40,686 nucleotides of DNA, taken from assembly GCA_937901445.1 (NCBI GenBank), contig CALDHY010000052.1:1-40686 (forward strand), given 5' to 3'. The position numbers and the translations under genes are program-made. This document shows positions 28,284 to 39,001 of the stretch, in pieces. Each line of letters begins with the position of its first letter. Within the stretch, counting starts at the first letter, position 1. The DNA is from an uncultured Selenomonadales bacterium. Lineage in GTDB: Bacteria > Bacillota > Negativicutes > Selenomonadales > Selenomonadaceae. The notes under the pieces are model-generated. The model was given only the letters and a program-made list of their open reading frames with translations. It was not told the DNA's origin and made no database searches.

Positions 28284-28335
28284 AAATTGGAATAATTTAT
28301 TTGAATGGGCTAATTTGGGTAAGGAGATGATAATT

Positions 28336-31300
28336 ATGGCTACGGAAGAAGAAATGTTAAAAAATATTCCGTCCGACGCCTATTATTACAATGGGCATTA
28401 CTACAAAGTTTATTCAACTTTTAACACAACGTGGGAAGAAGCAAAAGAAATTTGTGAAAAATTAGGCGGACATTTAGTAACAATCACGGATTCAAGCGAA
28501 CAGTCATTTATTGAGGATTTACTTACTGAAGAAGGTATAAAAAATTGCTATTGGCTCGGTGGTTATAAAGACAGTAATAATAAATGGCAATGGGTAACCG
28601 GCGAAAATTTCAGCTATACTCATTGGGGAATTGGGGAGCCGAATAATGGTAACGGTGGAATTACCGAAAATGCTTTAATGATGTTTTATAAGCCGTATAG
28701 TTATAGAAATCCTTTTGGAAGTTGGAATGATCAAAATTCAAGTGGATATTACGATAGTTTTTCAGGAAAAGAAAATTTTGGATTAATTTGTGAATGGGAC
28801 AGTATATCGGAGGAAGAAGTTGAAATTGACGAAGAAACAACGCTTGAAGTTATAAATCTTTTTAAAGGACTTAGCACTTCTGAAAAAGCCGCTACTCTCA
28901 AAGAAAATCTTGAAACTTTAGAATCATTGAAAAGCCTCATCGAGGGCGATAAAAAAATTGAAATTGTAGATGAGGAAACAGGCAAAATAACTTTTACCGA
29001 TATTTCACACTTTATTCAACTTGTTGGCAGTTTTTACAACGACGATACCCCTATATGGTTTGGTGAATTGACAAAATATGCGCGTGATAAAAATTTCCAC
29101 ATAAAATATCAGTTTCATTATTTGAGAGATTTATACGGAAATTACGCGCTGGATCACGCTGGAAACAAAATTAAAGTTTTTGACGTTGACGCAAACGGCG
29201 ATAAAATAAAAATTGAAAATACCCACCGTGAGGCATTTAATAGCGGCTTGGGCGCGTTATTTGACATCAGTTCAATAATTGATGCAGGTATACAAATTTC
29301 AAGCGGCAAATTAACAGTTACAGAAATTGCAAACAAAGCTACAGACATAAGTGCTCATGTTGCAAGTGTTACTTCCAATATCAGCGAATTAACTGGCAGA
29401 TTTAAAAAAGCCGGTTTAATCGGTTCACTTGCCGCGCCTGTGCTTAGTACTGTTGCCAGTATCATTTCTTTAACCGACGGCGTAGAGCCTAAAGAAATTG
29501 TTGAATTGGTATCTAATGCTTTACAAACTGCAAACAATACCATCAGACAATTCAGCACTTCAACTTTGTTGGAAAATACGAAATTCGCAAAGTGGCTGAA
29601 AGAACAACCTATGGGGCAAAAATTGAGTGCCAACGCGCTTAAAGCAAATTTACTCGTTGCAGGCGCAGTTGGGATTATTACGGGTGGCATACAATATTTT
29701 GAAAGTGCCGAAAAATATCAGATTGACGGTTTGAAAGATTCTCAGGCAATTAAAGACAAATGGACCGATGCTTTCAGCGCAGGCTTGAAAGGGTTCTACG
29801 GTACAGCTACATTTGGATTAGATGACGTGGCATTTGGATTTTTATCTTCAACAGCTACAAATTTGGTTTATCTTGGTGAATGTTTTGGAACTTGGATAAC
29901 CGGCGGCGATGTAAGCAAAGTTCAAAGAATGTCTACCGGCGGTAAAAATTATATGGAGCTTTTCGGCGATTTTGTAAAATTAGTTTTCCTCAATCAATAC
30001 ACCGACCCAAACCTAAACGGCGATGAAAATGGCTACATGGAAAATACCAAAGACGGTAGAAATATTTATAGCGGGGCTGGGAATGATTCCATCAATAACA
30101 AGGCGTCAAAAACTAATATTTATGGCGGCGTTGGAAATGACCTTATATTTTGCGCCGAAGGAACAAATCAGCAATACATTGACGGCGGCAACGACAATGA
30201 CCATATCGCTTTATATGGCTCGTCAAACGAAATTCACGGCGGCTTAGGCGATGATCAAATTGATATTTTCGGCGATAGTAAAAATCCAGCAAGCGGCAAT
30301 TATATTCTTGGTGAAGCAGGAAATGATTATATTTGGATTGGTGACGGTAAGTCTAAGAAAAAATCGAACGCCGCAAACTCAATCGACGGCGGCGCGGGCG
30401 ACGATGTTATTTTTATTGATCAGACAAGAACTTCAAATATTATTTTTTATAATAACGGCGACGGCGATGATGAAATTTTCGGTTATGATTCAAATGATCA
30501 AATTCGTATTAATAAAAGTGATTATACACCCCAATTTGACGGCGACGACGTAAAAATTATAGTTGGTAGCGGTTCGATAACTTTGTACGACGCCAAAGAT
30601 AAAAAGCTCAACATAACTGGAACAGATATTGACATTATGCCGACCGGAATGACTGCTGATAAAAGTAAAACCATTTTGACTATCAGCAATAAATTTAAAG
30701 CTCAAAATGTTCACCTTGAAGATTACGCCGAAACTTTTACAAAAGTTAATGCCTCCGGATTAGCCAAAACTCAAACTGTAGAAATTATCGGTAACAATTC
30801 AAACAACAGTATCAAAGGCGGCAAAGGGGCGGATACAATCAGCGGCGGACTTGGCGAAAATACCTTAACCGGCGGCGCGGGTACAGATGCTTTTATTTAT
30901 GGCGGCGGCAACGATTTTATTACTGATTATAAAACCGGCGAAGATAAACTGAAAATTAATTATACAAGTTCGACAGTCAGCGGCTCAAATGTGATTTTAA
31001 CAACAGATACGGGCAATGTTACTGTAAAAGGCGTAAAAGATAAAGTTATTACTTTCGTTGACGACAGCGGCAACACTACTGAGAGAATTTTCTTTGGCAA
31101 TACTTCCTATGCGCCGCTTGATTCAAATTTAAAATATGATTCAAAAAGAATTACAATTACTGCCTCCAAAAAATTTATCGGTAGCCAAATAAATTTGAGC
31201 GATTTTCTTTCAACAACAACGAAAGTAAACGCGTCTGCACTTTTGCAAGATATTAATATTTTTGGAACAGCGGCGGAGAACTCACTCAAGGGCGGCAAGG

Positions 31301-31833
31301 GTGAAGATAAAATTTACGGCGGCGCAGGTAATGATACAATGTACGGCGGAGCGGGCAATGATTCTTTGTTTGGTGAAAACGACGATGATAAACTTTACGG
31401 CGACGCTGGCAACGATACACTTTCAGGCGGTAACGGCGATGACATTTTAACCGGCGGTAAGGGCGCGGACGTTTTCATTTACAGCGGCGGTAACGATTTA
31501 ATCACGGACTACACGGCGGGCGATAAAATTAAAATTGAAAACGGCAAAATTTCAAAAACTACTTACAGCGGAAAGAATGTTATCTTTAGCATTGGCAACG
31601 GCTCTTTGACTGTACAAAAAGGTAAGGGCAAAAAAATTACAGTTACTGATTCAAGCGGCACTAAAACCTATTCCAAAACTTTAAATTTGTTTGAAGACAA
31701 TAATTTTATTTCAGATGAACCGCAACTTTCAAAAATTACCGAGCAAAAATTTTCTGTAACAGAAATTCAAACGCCGGATTATTCCGTGCTTGCTCAAAAT
31801 AATCAAACTTTCCTGACGTTCACAAAGAAATAA
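28336..31833 (+). CDS. Large secreted C-type lectin / RTX repeat protein
   Basis: A 1165-residue protein starting at 28336 (AAGGAG nine bases upstream; an in-frame start at 28240 would read through the promoter). Residues about 14-155 are a C-type lectin-like domain with WLGGYKD, the sugar/Ca motif EPN and GSWND, and the closing FGLICEW. Residues about 170-560 are mostly helical, with hydrophobic stretches (LLVAGAVGIITGG). From about 570 on come three blocks of GGxGxDx(hydrophobic)x nonapeptides (about 570-720, 821-875, 978-1062), each closed by FIYSGGNDLITDYTAGD-like units. There is no Sec signal, and the C-terminus is uncleaved RTX style, so type I secretion is expected. Likely a Ca-dependent surface adhesin. 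No T1SS genes are in the window. Confidence 0.88.
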   Translation: MATEEEMLKNIPSDAYYYNGHYYKVYSTFNTTWEEAKEICEKLGGHLVTITDSSEQSFIEDLLTEEGIKNCYWLGGYKDSNNKWQWVTGENFSYTHWGIGEPNNGNGGITENALMMFYKPYSYRNPFGSWNDQNSSGYYDSFSGKENFGLICEWDSISEEEVEIDEETTLEVINLFKGLSTSEKAATLKENLETLESLKSLIEGDKKIEIVDEETGKITFTDISHFIQLVGSFYNDDTPIWFGELTKYARDKNFHIKYQFHYLRDLYGNYALDHAGNKIKVFDVDANGDKIKIENTHREAFNSGLGALFDISSIIDAGIQISSGKLTVTEIANKATDISAHVASVTSNISELTGRFKKAGLIGSLAAPVLSTVASIISLTDGVEPKEIVELVSNALQTANNTIRQFSTSTLLENTKFAKWLKEQPMGQKLSANALKANLLVAGAVGIITGGIQYFESAEKYQIDGLKDSQAIKDKWTDAFSAGLKGFYGTATFGLDDVAFGFLSSTATNLVYLGECFGTWITGGDVSKVQRMSTGGKNYMELFGDFVKLVFLNQYTDPNLNGDENGYMENTKDGRNIYSGAGNDSINNKASKTNIYGGVGNDLIFCAEGTNQQYIDGGNDNDHIALYGSSNEIHGGLGDDQIDIFGDSKNPASGNYILGEAGNDYIWIGDGKSKKKSNAANSIDGGAGDDVIFIDQTRTSNIIFYNNGDGDDEIFGYDSNDQIRINKSDYTPQFDGDDVKIIVGSGSITLYDAKDKKLNITGTDIDIMPTGMTADKSKTILTISNKFKAQNVHLEDYAETFTKVNASGLAKTQTVEIIGNNSNNSIKGGKGADTISGGLGENTLTGGAGTDAFIYGGGNDFITDYKTGEDKLKINYTSSTVSGSNVILTTDTGNVTVKGVKDKVITFVDDSGNTTERIFFGNTSYAPLDSNLKYDSKRITITASKKFIGSQINLSDFLSTTTKVNASALLQDINIFGTAAENSLKGGKGEDKIYGGAGNDTMYGGAGNDSLFGENDDDKLYGDAGNDTLSGGNGDDILTGGKGADVFIYSGGNDLITDYTAGDKIKIENGKISKTTYSGKNVIFSIGNGSLTVQKGKGKKITVTDSSGTKTYSKTLNLFEDNNFISDEPQLSKITEQKFSVTEIQTPDYSVLAQNNQTFLTFTKK

Positions 31834-31863
31834 AAATCTGCGCGAGGAACTCAAAAAAATAAC

Positions 31864-31889
31864 CCCGTCGAAAATTGACGGGCTTTTTT
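31864..31889 (+). terminator. Terminator of the lectin/RTX gene
   Basis: CCCGTC (31864-31869), 7-nt loop, GACGGG (31877-31882), then C and six T. Confidence 0.85.
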
Positions 31890-31890
31890 G

Positions 31891-31919
31891 TTGCAAAGAT
31901 TTTTCTAAAATTGTACAAT
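31891..31919 (+). promoter_or_regulatory. Promoter of the FtsA-like gene
   Basis: TTGCAA (31891-31896), 17 bp, TACAAT (31914-31919), about 37 bp before the ATG, directly after the previous terminator. Confidence 0.6.
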
Positions 31920-31956
31920 AACTGCAATCTGAAAATCTCAAGCGAGGTGAAATTTA

Positions 31957-34419
31957 ATGCCCCCAAAAAAATCTGAAACTGAAATAACAGAAAATACTGC
32001 AAAGCCCAAACGTACACGCACAAAAAAAACTGAAACTGCAACCGATTCAAAGCCAAAACAAAAACGCACGCGCACTAAAAAAATTGAAACGCCGCCGGTT
32101 GAAGTTCCAAAAGTTGAAACGCCCAAAATTGAAACGCCAAAAGTTGAAACAAGCAAAAAAGAAAAAATTTTTGCACTGGATATTGGAACGCGCAGTGTTA
32201 TCGGGATTGTTGCCGAATTGGAAAAAAACGGCAAATTAAATATCATAGCAACCCACCGCGAGGAACATAAAACGCGCGCAATGTTGGACGGACAAATTCA
32301 CGACGTGCCGCAAGTAGCCGCCGTTTTAAGTTCAGTTCGTACAACCCTTGAAGATCAAGTAGGCGAACTTACAAGCGCGGCAGTGGCAGCGGCAGGGCGC
32401 GCCCTTTATACAATGACTGCTGAAGCTGAAATGGAATTGCGCGGCGTAATTACTCTTGAAATTCAAAATAATCTGGACTTCGCAGGCGTTCAACTCGCGC
32501 AGGCGCAACTTGCAAATTCTCAACTAATTTCTGAACAAACAAGCTATTACTGCGTGGGTTTCAGCGTCATTAATTACGAATTGGACGGTATTTCTTTAAA
32601 AAGTTTGATAGGGCAACGCGGGCGGCTTGCAAAAGTTAAAGTCATTGCAACTTTCCTGCCGCGTCAAGTTATCGACTCAATGCAAAGTGCTTTAAGATAT
32701 TCTAATTTGGATATGTGCGCTCTTACCCTTGAGCCAATCGCCGCAATAAATGTTTTAATCCCGCCGACAATGCGTCATTTAAATTTAGTTTTAGTCGATA
32801 TTGGCGCGGGAACTTCCGACGTTGCAATTACAAAGGGCGGCGCGGTTATCGCCTATGGAATGGTTCCAATAGCCGGCGATGAAGTTACTGAAACTCTTTC
32901 GCAAAAATATTTGTTGGATTTTAACGTTGCAGAGGAAGTAAAGCGCAAAGCGGCAAGCGGCGAGGACGGCACTTTTACTGATATTTTGGGAATGACGCAC
33001 GAATTTACCGCGCAGGAAATTATTTCTGCAGTTGATGAAACTGTACAACATTTGGCGGGCGAAATTGCCAAAACTATTTTAGAATTGAACATAAACGAAA
33101 CGCCGCAAGCAATTATGTTGGTAGGTGGCGGCGCGTTGACGCCCAATCTTCCAAAACACGTTGCCGCCGCTATGAAAATGCCGGAAATGCGCGTTGGTGT
33201 TCGCAAGCCGGATATTATCGACGGTATTATAAATATTCCGCGTGAACTTTTTATGCCGGACGCCGTAACGCCGCTCGGTATTTTAAAAATTGCCACGATT
33301 AACACTTTGCACTTTTTGACGGTTTATGTTAATAATGAAGAATTTGCATTGTTCCACTTCCAAAAATTAACTGTAAGCGACGCTCTGTTAAACGCGGGCG
33401 TACAACTTAGAAAATTGAACGGCAAGCCCGGACTTGGTTTAATGATTCACATTGACGGCGAAAAGAAATTTTATCCCGGCAGTATGGGCGAAGTTGCCAA
33501 ATTGACTGTCAACGGCGAAGAGGCAACCCTTGAAACTCCGCTTGAAAATAACTGTCATATCGAAGTTGAGCCCGGCGCGGACGGTGTAACGCCCGTACTT
33601 AAGCTTGAAGATGTCATTGAAGATTTACCGAGTTTCAAAGTTAAAGTTAACGGCGTCGAAGAAGAAGTTACTGCAAAAGTTATAGTTAATGGTGAAGTCA
33701 GTTTAATGTCAAGAGTTTTGGTTGACGGCGACGATATAAGAATTTCAATGCCTGCAACTATTGGTGAAGTTTTAAGATTAACCGGCTATTCTCCGACGGG
33801 GCAGAAAATCCGCTACAGATTGAACGGCAAAACTTTAAGCTACGTTTGCACGCCGCGAATTTTGATGAACGAAATGGAAGTTAAACTTTCCTTGCCGGTT
33901 CACGACGGCGACAGTATAGAATATTTTCCGAATGACAGCCCGAAAGTTTCAGACGTTTTAAATATTTCCGGTATAAATGCTTCAGTCAGAATTTTTTATT
34001 CCGGCGATGAATATTTTGTACCGACGATAACAGATTTAGATTTAATGATAAACGGCAGACCGGGCAATTTGAACACGCTGATTAATGACGGCGCAAGGAT
34101 TGAATACAAGAAATTTGAACGGCGGGATATTACGGTTAGTGACGCACTTTTGGCAGTTGATTTTAAGCCGCCGAATCCTAAAAGCCGCGTAGGTTTTGAA
34201 ATAAAAGTCAACGGCAACCCTGCAGATTTCGCCGACCCGATGCGTGAGGGTGATACGCTTGAAGTTATTTTAAAATCGCAAGACGGCACAATTATTTCAT
34301 CAGACAGCACTATAGAAATTCCATTGGCGGGCGTAGGTGAGCCTATGACGCCGGAAACTATCAAGGAAATTTCTGAAAAGCGCAAGTTGACTATTCGTGA
34401 TTTTATTCGTAATGATTAA
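31957..34419 (+). CDS. FtsA-like actin-fold protein with beta-grasp repeat tail
   Basis: An 820-residue protein. Residues 1-68 are a basic, low-complexity leader (KRTRTKK twice, then VETPK-type repeats). Residues about 70-430 are an FtsA/PilM-type actin-like ATPase: ALDIGTRSVIGIVAE (phosphate 1), LVDIGAGTSDVAI (phosphate 2, about 280) and MLVGGGALTPNLP (about 385). From about 440 to 800 follow strand-rich segments with repeated KVNG, GDxI/DGDSIEYF and VSDALL patterns that look like serial ubiquitin-like (beta-grasp) units. The C-terminal amphipathic membrane helix of true FtsA is not seen. GAGGTG precedes the ATG. Proteins of this type occur in diderm Firmicutes as FtsA-domain proteins; the role is not assigned. 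The next gene starts 21 bp on. Confidence 0.8.
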   Translation: MPPKKSETEITENTAKPKRTRTKKTETATDSKPKQKRTRTKKIETPPVEVPKVETPKIETPKVETSKKEKIFALDIGTRSVIGIVAELEKNGKLNIIATHREEHKTRAMLDGQIHDVPQVAAVLSSVRTTLEDQVGELTSAAVAAAGRALYTMTAEAEMELRGVITLEIQNNLDFAGVQLAQAQLANSQLISEQTSYYCVGFSVINYELDGISLKSLIGQRGRLAKVKVIATFLPRQVIDSMQSALRYSNLDMCALTLEPIAAINVLIPPTMRHLNLVLVDIGAGTSDVAITKGGAVIAYGMVPIAGDEVTETLSQKYLLDFNVAEEVKRKAASGEDGTFTDILGMTHEFTAQEIISAVDETVQHLAGEIAKTILELNINETPQAIMLVGGGALTPNLPKHVAAAMKMPEMRVGVRKPDIIDGIINIPRELFMPDAVTPLGILKIATINTLHFLTVYVNNEEFALFHFQKLTVSDALLNAGVQLRKLNGKPGLGLMIHIDGEKKFYPGSMGEVAKLTVNGEEATLETPLENNCHIEVEPGADGVTPVLKLEDVIEDLPSFKVKVNGVEEEVTAKVIVNGEVSLMSRVLVDGDDIRISMPATIGEVLRLTGYSPTGQKIRYRLNGKTLSYVCTPRILMNEMEVKLSLPVHDGDSIEYFPNDSPKVSDVLNISGINASVRIFYSGDEYFVPTITDLDLMINGRPGNLNTLINDGARIEYKKFERRDITVSDALLAVDFKPPNPKSRVGFEIKVNGNPADFADPMREGDTLEVILKSQDGTIISSDSTIEIPLAGVGEPMTPETIKEISEKRKLTIRDFIRND

Positions 34420-34440
34420 TTTTTTTGGAGGTTTTTTGTA

Positions 34441-35418
34441 ATGAGTTTTTTTAGTAAGTTGAAAAGCCGTAAACTGTCAAAAACATTGGCGGCAGTAGCG
34501 GCGAGTGGTATTTTATTTTTTGGAGCAAGTGACGCCTTAGCCGCGCCCAATAATGCAAATGCTGAATTTCGTCAGGCGTATCTTTCATTAGCTAATGATG
34601 TTCGTACTTTTGACCAAACGATTATTTTTTTCGGTACAACTTTTCACGTCGATATGAACGGGCAAGGGCAAATTTTGCGCGACGATTCAATGAGAATGAG
34701 CGGCAATATTAACTGGGAATACACCGACCCTGAAACAGATCAAACTACAAATACCAACATTCCATACTATATGACGCACAGCAATAATGAAATGATATTG
34801 TACGTGCAACGCAACAACAGATGGAGCAGATTTTTATTGCCTATTATTCCGGCAGATTTTATTGACGCTATAAAATCCAACAGTATGAGCGTACTTGAAG
34901 ATAATTTAAACGCCGTTAAGAGAGTAGAAATTTTCCGTGAAACTGATACACAAGAAATTTTCAATATAACTTTGGACGGCGAATACCTTGCTGAACGTTT
35001 GAACGAATACAGCCAAAAAAATAATACCGGCAGACTTTCTTCAAATGAAATTGCTGAACGCGCTAAAAACTTCCGCAATTTGGAAAAAGCCTTAAGAAAA
35101 ACTGATTTAATTTGCACGTGGACAGTTGACAAAAACCAAAATGCAACTTTAACCGCCGTTGTCGATTTAACGCCGCTTATGCGCGCCTATGCTGAAAGTG
35201 TACTTGCTGAAGCCGCCGCCGGTACAATCGTTCTTGGCGATGAAGAAAGACTTTTTATGGAAACCATCGGCTACTACAGCGAGTTGCATTATTCCATGAG
35301 TTCCTCAAGAATTGAAAATACCAAAACGCTTGTTGCGCCAATCGAAGCTGTAAGAGCTCCCGTCAACCAAAATGTTTTTCAAGATTTAATCAGAAGAATG
35401 ATAACTTCAGTAAGATAA
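34441..35418 (+). CDS. Secreted protein of unknown function
   Basis: A 325-residue exported protein. The signal peptide runs from a basic start (MSFFSKLKSRKLSKT) through a hydrophobic core to SDALAAP (cleavage near residue 35). The mature part has strand-rich N-terminal and helical C-terminal halves, with MRMSGNINWEY and alternating strands that recall lipid- or envelope-binding folds (LolA/LppX-like), but I cannot make a firm match. A strong GGAGG site and 21-bp spacing place it in an operon with the FtsA-like gene, suggesting an envelope role. A two-unit heptamer repeat follows the stop. Confidence 0.75.
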   Translation: MSFFSKLKSRKLSKTLAAVAASGILFFGASDALAAPNNANAEFRQAYLSLANDVRTFDQTIIFFGTTFHVDMNGQGQILRDDSMRMSGNINWEYTDPETDQTTNTNIPYYMTHSNNEMILYVQRNNRWSRFLLPIIPADFIDAIKSNSMSVLEDNLNAVKRVEIFRETDTQEIFNITLDGEYLAERLNEYSQKNNTGRLSSNEIAERAKNFRNLEKALRKTDLICTWTVDKNQNATLTAVVDLTPLMRAYAESVLAEAAAGTIVLGDEERLFMETIGYYSELHYSMSSSRIENTKTLVAPIEAVRAPVNQNVFQDLIRRMITSVR

Positions 35419-35432
35419 TAGGGATTAGGGGA
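35419..35432 (+). repeat. Two-unit heptamer repeat at a gene end
   Basis: TAGGGAT TAGGGGA begins at the base after the TAA stop. Same sequence type as the tract at 61-88. Confidence 0.45.
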
Positions 35433-35518
35433 AATTTTTTCTTCTGAAATATTTGTTAAAGGTTGATAATTTACAGGATTTTTTTAACATTCTGTCGAAT
35501 AGCTTAAATGCACCCTCC

Positions 35519-36553
35519 TTAAGGGAAATTGATATTGATTGTGAAGATAAATTGACCATCAATTTCTTTTGAACTTGTAAGTTTAACTTTTGATGAAACA
35601 GAAGTTTTCAAGCGACTAAGATAAAGTTTAATGGCGTCCGGCGATTCTGCGGCTCCTTCGAGCTCCAATGTTTCGCCGGTCGTTTTTATTTTTTGAAGAA
35701 TAATCCTGCCGTCAAAAATCTTTCCAAATTTAACAAGCGCGTTAAATTTTTGAGAATTTATATCTTGAGTAAAAATTAAGCCTTCAAATTGATTTAAACG
35801 GGCTGTAACAGCGTCTAAATTCTGTTTTAGTACAAATATATCATTTTGAGAGTTAAGGCGTGTAAGAGCCGTTTCTGCGCGTTTAGAGGCAGAAAAATAA
35901 TCGTCGGCAAGTTTGGCAGAAAAACCCGTCAAGGCGATTAAAAATATTGCGGCTGCCGTCAATGAAATTTTTTTAATATTCCAAGTTGAAATTTTTGTAT
36001 TAAGGATATTGGGCGGCTTTTTATTTTTGACAATATCGGCGGCGAAAACTGCGCGATTGAAAGGCGTTATCGGGCGTTCATTTTCAACAGGCGGAAATTC
36101 GGTAAGGGCGCAAAGTGTCATTGAATTTTTTTCAAAGGCGGAAATATATTCTTCGACAATCGACGCGGGCAACGCCTCCATCCAAATTTCATCGTCGGTT
36201 TGCATTGAAGTATAGCGGGCGTTATTTTGGGCGTGCGCGGTTGCCCAAATTTTAACGGCGTTTGCAATTTCGTCGGAAGGAATATTTTTAAATTCAGTTT
36301 GAAAAGTTACCGCCGCGCCGTCGCGCAGGACTACGCCAACTTTTGAAATTTTCCAACCGCGTTGGTTGCCAATGAGTTTGATTTTTTCTGCAAGTTGTTC
36401 AATTTGAGAGCTTTTACTGTTCAAATCAATTTCAAAATTAAATTCAGCAGTTTCAATTTTATCTGTAAGCCGCACAAGGTAAATTTTTTCTTCGTCGAAG
36501 TAGACGCCCAAAATTTCGCTTAAATCCTCGCGAAAAAAATTTAAAATATCCAC
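35519..36553 (-). CDS. PilN/GspL-like pilus or secretion assembly protein
   Basis: A 344-residue protein with a cytoplasmic N-terminal domain (about 1-190) that has a PilM/GspL flavour (LGVYFDEEKIYLVRL, SKVGVVLRDGAAVTFQTEF), one transmembrane helix (about 197-217, SLTAAAIFLIALTGF), a coiled coil (LTRLNSQNDIFVLKQNLDAV) and a PilN-like ferredoxin-fold end. The GTG at 36553 has a GGAAAGG site; longer reads would start inside the trpS terminator. The stop TAA is part of a strong Shine-Dalgarno sequence with no gene behind it, which hints at a lost pilO-type partner. No other pilus genes are in the window. Confidence 0.65.
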   Translation of the reverse strand: MDILNFFREDLSEILGVYFDEEKIYLVRLTDKIETAEFNFEIDLNSKSSQIEQLAEKIKLIGNQRGWKISKVGVVLRDGAAVTFQTEFKNIPSDEIANAVKIWATAHAQNNARYTSMQTDDEIWMEALPASIVEEYISAFEKNSMTLCALTEFPPVENERPITPFNRAVFAADIVKNKKPPNILNTKISTWNIKKISLTAAAIFLIALTGFSAKLADDYFSASKRAETALTRLNSQNDIFVLKQNLDAVTARLNQFEGLIFTQDINSQKFNALVKFGKIFDGRIILQKIKTTGETLELEGAAESPDAIKLYLSRLKTSVSSKVKLTSSKEIDGQFIFTININFP

Positions 36554-36574
36554 AAAATTTTTCCTTTCCAATAA

Positions 36575-36599
36575 TAAAAAAGCCCGCATTGAAACGGGC
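36575..36599 (-). terminator. trpS terminator
   Basis: GCCCG and CGGGC (36582-36586, 36595-36599) form a 5-bp stem with a run of T on the minus strand. T also follows on the plus strand, so it may act both ways. It begins right after the trpS stop. Confidence 0.65.
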
Positions 36600-36607
36600 A
36601 AATTTTT

Positions 36608-37636
<1,029 letters not shown>

Positions 37637-38986
37637 TTAGCCGAAATAATCTTCAATACCGTCAAAAATTCCCTGCGCCGCCTTTTCAACCCCTTCATCA
37701 GAATCCAAAAGTTTTTCTTCGTCAGCATTTGAAATAAAGGCAAGTTCAATCAAAGTTGCCGCCATATCTGTATGATGCACGACGTAAAAATTACAGGGTT
37801 GAGTACCGCGACTCGGCGTTTTCAGCTGTTCACAAACTCCGCGCCGAATTGCATCGGCAAGCCGTTTAGCCTTTGTACCTTCAGTCTTTGAATAGTAGTA
37901 GCCGGTTGAGCCGCGTGCATTTGGATTAGTGAAACTGTCGGCGTGAATTGAAATGAAAATATCCGCCTTAGCTTTATTCGCCACTTCACAACGCGCTTGC
38001 AATTCTTCAATAGCCGACGCTTTATCGCCTTTCCACGAAACTTGCCTGTCAGTTGTGCGCGTCATAATAACTTTCGCGCCTTCAGCCTCCAGCAATTCTT
38101 TAAGTTTCAGTGCAACGCGCAAAGTTACAGATTTTTCAGTTACGCCGGTAGGTCCGATCGCTCCGGCATCGCCGCCGCCGTGTCCCGCGTCGATACAAAT
38201 AATTTTACCTTCAAGCGTCAAAATTTTGTTTAAATCTTCCTCAAGCTCTTTGAAAGGCTCGTCGGTTGCCGGTTCATCGTCTTTATCTTTGTCAGTATTT
38301 TTGCCTTTATCCTTTTTTTCTTTTTTCTCGCGCTCCTTGCGTTCCTTTTCCTTTTTTTCTTGTTCCTTACGCTCTTTTTCAAGGCGTTCTTTTTCTTCTT
38401 TTTCGCGTTTTTTACGTTCTTTTTCGGATTCTTTATTGGTTTCAAAAGGAGTATCGACTTCGACTTCAGGCGGGTTATCAATTTCTGTTTCAGGTGGTTT
38501 ATCTTCATCCGGAGGATTTTCGGGCGGGTTATCAATTTCGCTTTGTCGTTGTTGTCTGTTCAGTTCGTCATTGGGTTTATATTCGGCGTTTCCAATATCG
38601 ATAACCAGCCGCTTACCGGCGGGACCGCCATTCAGCCAAAAAATTTTCACGTCAGCCATAGTTTCAACAACAACTCTAACGGTTGAATCGTCGAACTGCG
38701 CGACTTTGATACGTTTTGCAACAGTTGAAACCAATTCAATATCACGTTTCATTTTCTTAACGTTAATCCAAGATTTTTTTAACGTTATAATCAAACGCGA
38801 AGGATTTTCGGCGTAGGATTCAGTATAATCAACTTGCCTGTTCATATCGAGTACAATTCGCAAAGTTCCCGAGCCGAGACTGTAGCGCAGGTCTTTAATT
38901 TCAGTTTTGCCCGCTAAATTCGCCGCCTCACAAGTAGAAATTGAAATAAAAAAAATGAGGAGACCAATTAAAATTTTTTGTACCAT
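37637..38986 (-). CDS. N-acetylmuramoyl-L-alanine amidase with AMIN domain
   Basis: A 449-residue periplasmic peptidoglycan amidase. The signal peptide is MVQKILIGLLIFFISISTCE. An AMIN domain (about 25-130) targets septal peptidoglycan. A charged linker of about 120 residues (first Pro/Glu-rich, then Lys/Glu repeats, KEREKKEK-type) follows. The Amidase_3 domain holds zinc ligands in IDAGHGGGDAG and the Glu of TEKS, ISIHADSF, and the catalytic Glu in LIELAFISN. The ATG at 38986 has GAGGAGGC upstream; a longer frame would translate the octamer repeat as PHYTTIPLPHYQTI and is rejected. The AMIN plus Amidase_3 pair fits a diderm cell. Confidence 0.92.
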   Translation of the reverse strand: MVQKILIGLLIFFISISTCEAANLAGKTEIKDLRYSLGSGTLRIVLDMNRQVDYTESYAENPSRLIITLKKSWINVKKMKRDIELVSTVAKRIKVAQFDDSTVRVVVETMADVKIFWLNGGPAGKRLVIDIGNAEYKPNDELNRQQRQSEIDNPPENPPDEDKPPETEIDNPPEVEVDTPFETNKESEKERKKREKEEKERLEKERKEQEKKEKERKEREKKEKKDKGKNTDKDKDDEPATDEPFKELEEDLNKILTLEGKIICIDAGHGGGDAGAIGPTGVTEKSVTLRVALKLKELLEAEGAKVIMTRTTDRQVSWKGDKASAIEELQARCEVANKAKADIFISIHADSFTNPNARGSTGYYYSKTEGTKAKRLADAIRRGVCEQLKTPSRGTQPCNFYVVHHTDMAATLIELAFISNADEEKLLDSDEGVEKAAQGIFDGIEDYFG

Positions 38987-39001
38987 ACAAGCCTCCTCTT
39001 T

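Noticed and set aside
28240..28335. Upstream start of the RTX gene with the G9 tract inside the coding region (translational phase variation)
   Set aside because: The ATG at 28240 has no ribosome-binding site and the frame would span perfect -35 and -10 boxes. The ATG at 28336 has a strong site. The promoter reading is preferred.
37953..38816. Long plus-strand Ser/Phe-rich open frame of 287 codons
   Set aside because: It is the antisense reading of the amidase linker and domains. Its composition follows the Lys/Glu repeats of the real gene, and it lacks a ribosome-binding site.
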